Source of the DNA: Petrosia ficiformis
Taxonomy: Eukaryota > Porifera > Demospongiae > Haplosclerida > Petrosiidae
Assembly (NCBI GenBank): GCA_947044365.1
Contig: OX345643.1
Span: forward strand, 6,357,001-6,421,000
DNA: 64,000 bases
Reading direction: 5' to 3'
In this document: one piece after another, positions 59,322 through 64,000 of the stretch
Numbering within the stretch: position 1 is the first letter of the stretch
How the letters are laid out: each line of letters begins with the position of its first letter
Translations under genes and position numbers: made by a program
The notes under the pieces: model-generated
What the model saw: the letters and a program-made list of their open reading frames with translations, nothing else
Told to the model about the DNA's origin: nothing
Database searches by the model: none

Positions 59322-59880
59322 TATACATATACATACACACATACATATATACATAGTAACATACTTAACAACTTACATACTTTATGTACATATATAGGGG
59401 ATACTCTTCTCGGCTCCAGACTGCATTAAAACTCCATTAGATTTCACTCGTCTATGGCTTCATGAGGCTAGCAGAGTGTATGGTGATAAAATGATTGAGG
59501 AGAAAGACATGGAAACTTTCAAGAAGATGAAATATGAGATAGCTAAACAGTTCTTTGAGGTGTGTGTGTGACACATGATTCTTACTGACTGTTATATCTT
59601 CATATTCTAATAGGATATTGATGATGAAGCAATGAAGTCTGAACCATTATTATATTGTCACTTTGCCACTGGTATTGGTGAACCAAAGTACCTCTCTGTC
59701 TCATCCTGGGATTCACTAAATAAGATTCTTGAGGAAGCACTTGAGTCATATAATGAGATCAATGCTGTCATGAATCTAGTCTTGTTTGAGGATGCTATGC
59801 AACATGTGTATGTATAATTATATATGAATGGATGAAAAATGAATCAATAAATGGATAGATATATGAAAGAATAGATAGAT

Positions 59881-59920
<40 letters not shown>

Positions 59921-62900
59921 GCATGGACAAATTGCAAGAGGATATATGTGAATGCATTGTTTTTTGAACATAACTGTAACCTAGATTCTTCTCTTAATGA
60001 TCTTCTTTTCTTCAGTTGTCGTATTAATCGTATTCTTGAGTCCCCTCGTGGTAATGCTCTGCTAGTTGGAGTGGGAGGTAGTGGTAAACAGAGTCTCACA
60101 CGTTTAGCTGCTTCAGTGTCAGGTTTGGAAGTGTTTCAGATTCAACTGAGGAAGGGATATGGTGTTGGTGATCTGAAAGTTGATTTAGCTCAATTGTACA
60201 TCAAGGCTGGATTGAAGAATATTGGTACTGTGTTTCTATTGACAGATGCTCAGGTGTGTAACTATATTGTATAATAATATTAATAGTATATATTCTTATA
60301 CTCATCAGGTACCAGATGAGAAGTTCCTGGTGTTGATTAATGATTTATTAGCTTCAGGGGAGATCCCTAATATATTTGCCGATGATGAGTTGGAGAATGT
60401 AATTAATGGATTACGAAATGAAGTCAAGGGAGCTGGTATTGAGGATACTAAAGAAAATATATGGAAATTTTTCATTGAAAGAGTTCGAAGACAACTTAAG
60501 GTATGTCTGTAGTGTAGTAATACACTGTTTGAGTTATGTTAAATATACTACCTCAGGTGGTACTATGTTTCTCTCCTGTTGGTTCTACTCTGAGGGTACG
60601 TAGTCGCAAGTTCCCAGCCATTGTGAATTGTACATGTATTGATTGGTTTCACGAGTGGCCTGAAGAAGCTCTGATCTCTGTCAGTTCACGTTTCCTTTCT
60701 GATGTAGAACTAATATCAGTAAGTTTATTACACACAAAAGGAATTGATCTATTTTTCATTTGTTCTTCTGTCTCTTCATCTTTTTCCTATCTTTATTTTA
60801 GGCTGAGGTACGTGAGTCTGTCAGTCGTTTTATGGCATTTGTTCATGGTTCTGTAAATGAAATGAGTAAACAGTACTTAACAAATGAGAGACGATACAAC
60901 TACACTACACCAAAGAGCTTCTTGGAATTGGTATATTTTCTCTTTATTTGTTGTACACGTGTACAAGATATTATCTATTCTTTAGATTGCCTTGTATCAA
61001 AATTTGTTGTCGAAGAAGCACGGTGATTTATTAAGTGACATGGAAAGACTTGAGGGAGGTTTGGAGAAACTGAAGAGTACTGCAGCTCAAGTGGATGACC
61101 TCAAAGAGAAACTAGCTGCTCAAGAAGTGGAACTTAAGCAAAAAAATGATGATGCAGATGCTCTTATTGAGAAGGTTGGTGTTGAGCAGGAGAAAGTGGG
61201 AAAAGAGAAAGCCATTGCTGATGTAGAAGAGAAAAAGGTAGCCAAAATTAATGAAGAAGTAACAAAGAAACAAAAAGATTGCGAAAGAGATTTAGCACGA
61301 GCTGAACCTGCTCTTGCAGCTGCTGCAGCAGCTTTAAATACTCTTAACAAAGCCAATTTGACTGAGTTAAAGTCTTTTGGAAAACCTCCTCCTATTGTTG
61401 CTCGAGTGGTAGCAGGAGTTATGTTACTCCTGTCTCCTTCAAACAAAATACCTAAAGATGTGTCATGGAATGCTGGTAAAAATTTCATGGGAAAAGTGGA
61501 CCAGTTTCTTGACTCTCTGATGAATTTTGATAAAGAGAATATACAAGAACCAAACAGGAAAGCTGTTGAACCATACCTGAAAGATCCACAATTTGAACCA
61601 GACTTTGTACGTACTAAATCTTTTGCTGCTGCAGGTCAGTTTGTATAAATACATTGCCATATATAATATATAATTATATATCTTTGTTTGTAGGTTTGTG
61701 TTCCTGGGCTATTAATATTGTGAAGTTCTATGAAGTATTTTGTGATGTGGAGCCCAAGAGAAAAGCTCTGGCTGCAGCTAATGCAGAACTGGCTGCAGCT
61801 CAGGTGAAGCTGTCAAAAATTAAAGCCAAGATAAAAGAGCTAGATGACAATCTAGCTGAACTGACAAGACAATTTGAAGAGGCTACTGCAGCAAAACTAA
61901 AATGTCAACAAGAAGCTGAGGCAACTGCAAACACTATCTCACTTGCTAACAGGTAATGAATTGTGTCTTCCTTCTCCTCTTCAATACATTTCTCATCCTC
62001 CTTTGAATTTACAGATTGGTAAATGGTTTGTCAGCTGAGAAGGTTCGATGGGCAGAGTCTGTAGAGAGAATGAAAACAGAAGAAGCTACTATAGCAGGAG
62101 ATGTTCTCCTGACTGCCTCATATCTCTCATATGTGGGATGTTTCAGTCGCAACTATCGTAATGATCTAGTAGAGCTCAAGTGGATGCCTTTCTTAAAGTC
62201 ATTAGAGGTATTTGAGATTTGATAGAGAATGGATGGATATCTTAATGGACAGAAGACGGTTGTATAAATTGACAGATGAATGAATTTAAATAGTTGGAAT
62301 GTTTTCCACAAACATACCATGTATGCTCATTACTCATAGCCTCCCATCTTGATGACTGAAGGACTAGATGTCCTTTCACTTCTCACTGATGCAGCCACAA
62401 TAGCAAAATGGAACAATGAAAATCTTCCTAGTGACAGAATGTCTATTGAAAATGCAACAATTCTAACAAATGTTGAACGTTGGCCACTTATGATTGATCC
62501 TCAGTTACAAGGTATTAAGTGGATCAAAACTAGAGAAGCAGAAGATCTTAAAGTGGTTCGATTAGGAGCAAAAGGGTCAGACAATTTAAAATCATATGGA
62601 TCCATTCATTGATCAATTTATGGTTTTTTAGCTACCTGGATGCAATAGAAAGAGCTGTTTCTAATGGTGACTGTCTTTTACTGGAGAACATTGGAGAATC
62701 CATTGATGCTGTACTGGATCCACTCCTGGGTCGACTCACCATCAAGAAGGGACGATATATTAAAATTGGTGACAAGGAAGTGGAATATCATCCCAAGTGA
62801 GTATATTATCTCTGACAAGTCATGCAGATAAGTATTTGATACGTGTCAAACCTGTTTGATAGGTTCAGGATGATTATTCAGACAAAACTTGCCAATCCTC

Positions 62901-64000
62901 ACTACAAACCAGAAATGCAGGCTCAAGCAACACTTATTAACTTCACTGTTACTAGAGATGGTCTGGAAGATCAGCTGCTAGCTGAAGTTGTTGCTACAGA
63001 AAGACCAGACCTTGAAAAGACAAAGGTGATAATATTATAGCATCATCAGTTGTAATATATAGTTATAGTATTAATAATTACATAATAGATACATTATTAA
63101 TATCATGTGCTTACATATTCACAGGCTGAATTGACACGACAACAGAATGAATTCAAGATCAAGTTGAAGGAACTGGAGGATTCTCTTCTTTCTCGTCTTT
63201 CTTCTGCTGGTGGTAACTTCCTGGGAGATACAGCCTTGGTTGAAAACTTGGAGACCACAAAGAAGACTGCACAGGAGATTGAAAAGAAGGTAGCTATAAT
63301 ATTGTAAAAACCATATTACTTTAAAATAATACTACAACAGGTTGAAGAAGCTAAAATAACAGAGAAGAAGATTAATGAGGCTAGAGAGAGTTACAGGCCT
63401 GCAGCTACTCGAGCATCTTTACTCTACTTCATTCTGAATGACTTGCATAAAATTGATCCACTTTATCAATTTTCACTGAAGGTCAGTATGAAAAAACCCA
63501 TTTTACATTTACTTTTATTAATTCTTCACAGGCCTTTAGTGTTGTCTTTCAAAATGCTATTGACAAAGCAGAGAAATCTGAAGATGTGAAGGAGCGTGTA
63601 GCTAATCTCATTGATAGTATAACTTACTTTGTATACATGTATACTACAAGAGGATTGTTTGAAAGAGATAAACTTACTTTTACATCACAAGTGACATTCC
63701 AAGTTAGCTCCACTGCATCATTAGTTAGTAAATCCATTCACATATCCATATGATCTCTTCGTTAGGTTTTATTAATGGGAAAAGCCATAGACCCCACAGA
63801 ACTAGACTTCTTGCTTCGTTTTCCAGTGGTCCCAAATGTCACAAGTCCTGTTGATTTTCTGTCTCATAATAGTTGGGGTGGTATCAAGGCTATCTCTAAC
63901 ATGGATCAGTTTAGGAATCTTGACAGAGATATTGAAGGTACATACCATCAGTCATACTCCACTCTATGTGTATATATTGTGTAATTGTTAATGTAGGTTC
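47248..64000 (+). CDS. DNAH9/11/17: Axonemal outer-arm beta dynein heavy chain, copy B (3' end outside window)
   Basis: Inverted partner of copy A. Exons 1-51 (47248 to 63937) and the first four bases of exon 52 (63997-64000) are present. Each of the 51 complete exons has exactly the same length as in A, with no frameshift or internal stop: about 3803 codons, the N-terminal 85 percent of the protein. The motor motifs [24 protein letters not shown] and GVGGSGKQS are all intact, so it looks functional. Protein identity to A varies greatly by exon: none of 64 residues differ in exon 37, 4 of 293 in exon 14, 18 of 68 in exon 17, 14 of 87 in exon 31 and 11 of 64 in exon 44. The N-terminus ([18 protein letters not shown]) differs from A ([18 protein letters not shown]). 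Upstream sequence is unrelated, so homology starts at about exon 1. Confidence 0.96.
51535..51665 (-). mobile_element. tRNA-like SINE fragment in copy B intron 13
   Basis: The same insertion as at 34125-34255, here in mirror orientation. On the - strand it has the B-box-like GGGTTTAATCCCC and TTGCTGAGAGCCTGAC. Copy A has an extra AATT-type duplication (CCTAATTAATATC versus CCTAATATC). Confidence 0.5.
55211..58147 (+). other. Copy B linker, AAA1 and AAA2 (exons 25-33)
   Basis: Exons 55211-55890, 55947-56103, 56165-56427, 56493-56724, 56839-56994, 57047-57163, 57220-57480, 57592-57740 and 57865-58147. [10 protein letters not shown] and GCFDEFNRI (AAA1), GNAGTGKS and WIVLDGDVD (AAA2). Exons 31-32 are the divergent block. 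A GATA microsatellite (56735-56800) fills intron 28. Confidence 0.88.
56735..56802. repeat. GATA microsatellite, copy B intron 28
   Basis: GATA repeats with GGTAGATG interruptions. The corresponding copy A intron (about 29095-29140) has a shorter TATC tract. Confidence 0.9.
59208..59345. repeat. ACAT microsatellite, copy B intron 35
   Basis: Long ACAT run with ATATATACAAA interruptions; the counterpart of 26395-26490 in copy A. Confidence 0.92.
59860..59924. repeat. GATA microsatellite, copy B intron 37
   Basis: GATA/GAAAGATA repeats; the shorter counterpart of 25717-25830 in copy A. Confidence 0.9.
60986..64000 (+). other. Copy B stalk, AAA5 and start of AAA6 (exons 42-52, partial)
   Basis: Exons 60986-61634, 61694-61952, 62015-62207, 62340-62575, 62632-62796, 62863-63025, 63125-63289, 63341-63481, 63532-63702 and 63766-63937, then 63997 to the window end. 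The stalk helix differs from A at 5 of 216 residues in exon 42. Exon 44 differs at 11 of 64. Exons 46-48 have identical protein. Confidence 0.88.

Larger units (their letters stand above)
58232..60930 (+). other. Copy B AAA3 and AAA4 (exons 34-41)
   Basis: Exons 58232-58405, 58459-59172, 59398-59559, 59614-59807, 60016-60253, 60309-60500, 60557-60718 and 60802-60930. GNAGCGKT (AAA3) and GVGGSGKQS (AAA4). Both exons and introns are nearly identical to copy A here. Confidence 0.88.

Overview
This is animal nuclear DNA: AT-rich, with intron-dense genes. Introns are mostly 50-100 bp (GT-AG), intergenic gaps are very short, and microsatellites, minisatellites and small foldback elements are abundant. 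All recognised genes are eukaryotic, and several encode parts of motile cilia. The compact layout, the divergent gene pairs with CCACGCCC-type promoter boxes, and a receptor kinase with an insulin-receptor/EGFR-type L domain joined to an unusual kinase suggest a non-bilaterian animal. A demosponge (Amphimedon-like) is my best guess; this is inference. Exon boundaries were read by eye from splice sites and frame continuity and may be off by a base or two.

Left part (1-18.1 kb): the last three exons of an outer-arm dynein intermediate chain (DNAI2, +); a 4-alpha-methylsterol monooxygenase-like gene (-); an intronless THO complex subunit 1 gene (THOC1, +) starting 86 bp away in the opposite direction; a BFAR-like RING/SAM/multi-membrane-span gene (-), whose last exon lies beyond a 34-bp satellite; and, divergent from it, an NDE1/NDEL1 gene (+) whose long introns are full of tandem repeats and foldback elements.

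Right part (18.9-64 kb): two copies of an axonemal outer-arm beta dynein heavy chain (DNAH9/11/17 class) form a large inverted duplication. Copy A (-, 38014 to 18867) is complete: 59 exons adding up to an uninterrupted frame of about 4471 codons. Copy B (+, 47248 to the window end) is cut by the window after 51 exons, each the same length as its partner in A. The two copies are a mosaic: some exons and introns are nearly identical, while others (exons 17, 31-32 and 44) differ at 10-26 percent of residues.

Between the two dynein starts lies a 13-exon receptor kinase (-). It has a signal peptide, an L-domain ectodomain, one membrane span and a kinase domain that reads as LMTK/AATK-class (DYG instead of DFG, HND instead of HRD). 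One of its introns holds an apparently intact Tc1-type transposon with a DD34E transposase, inserted in an ACAT microsatellite. Other introns hold a tRNA-derived SINE and small inverted-repeat elements.

Functionally the window is rich in dynein biology (DNAI2, two beta heavy chains, NDE1/NDEL1), with unrelated housekeeping genes in between. I found no rRNA, free-standing tRNA, CRISPR or prokaryotic features.
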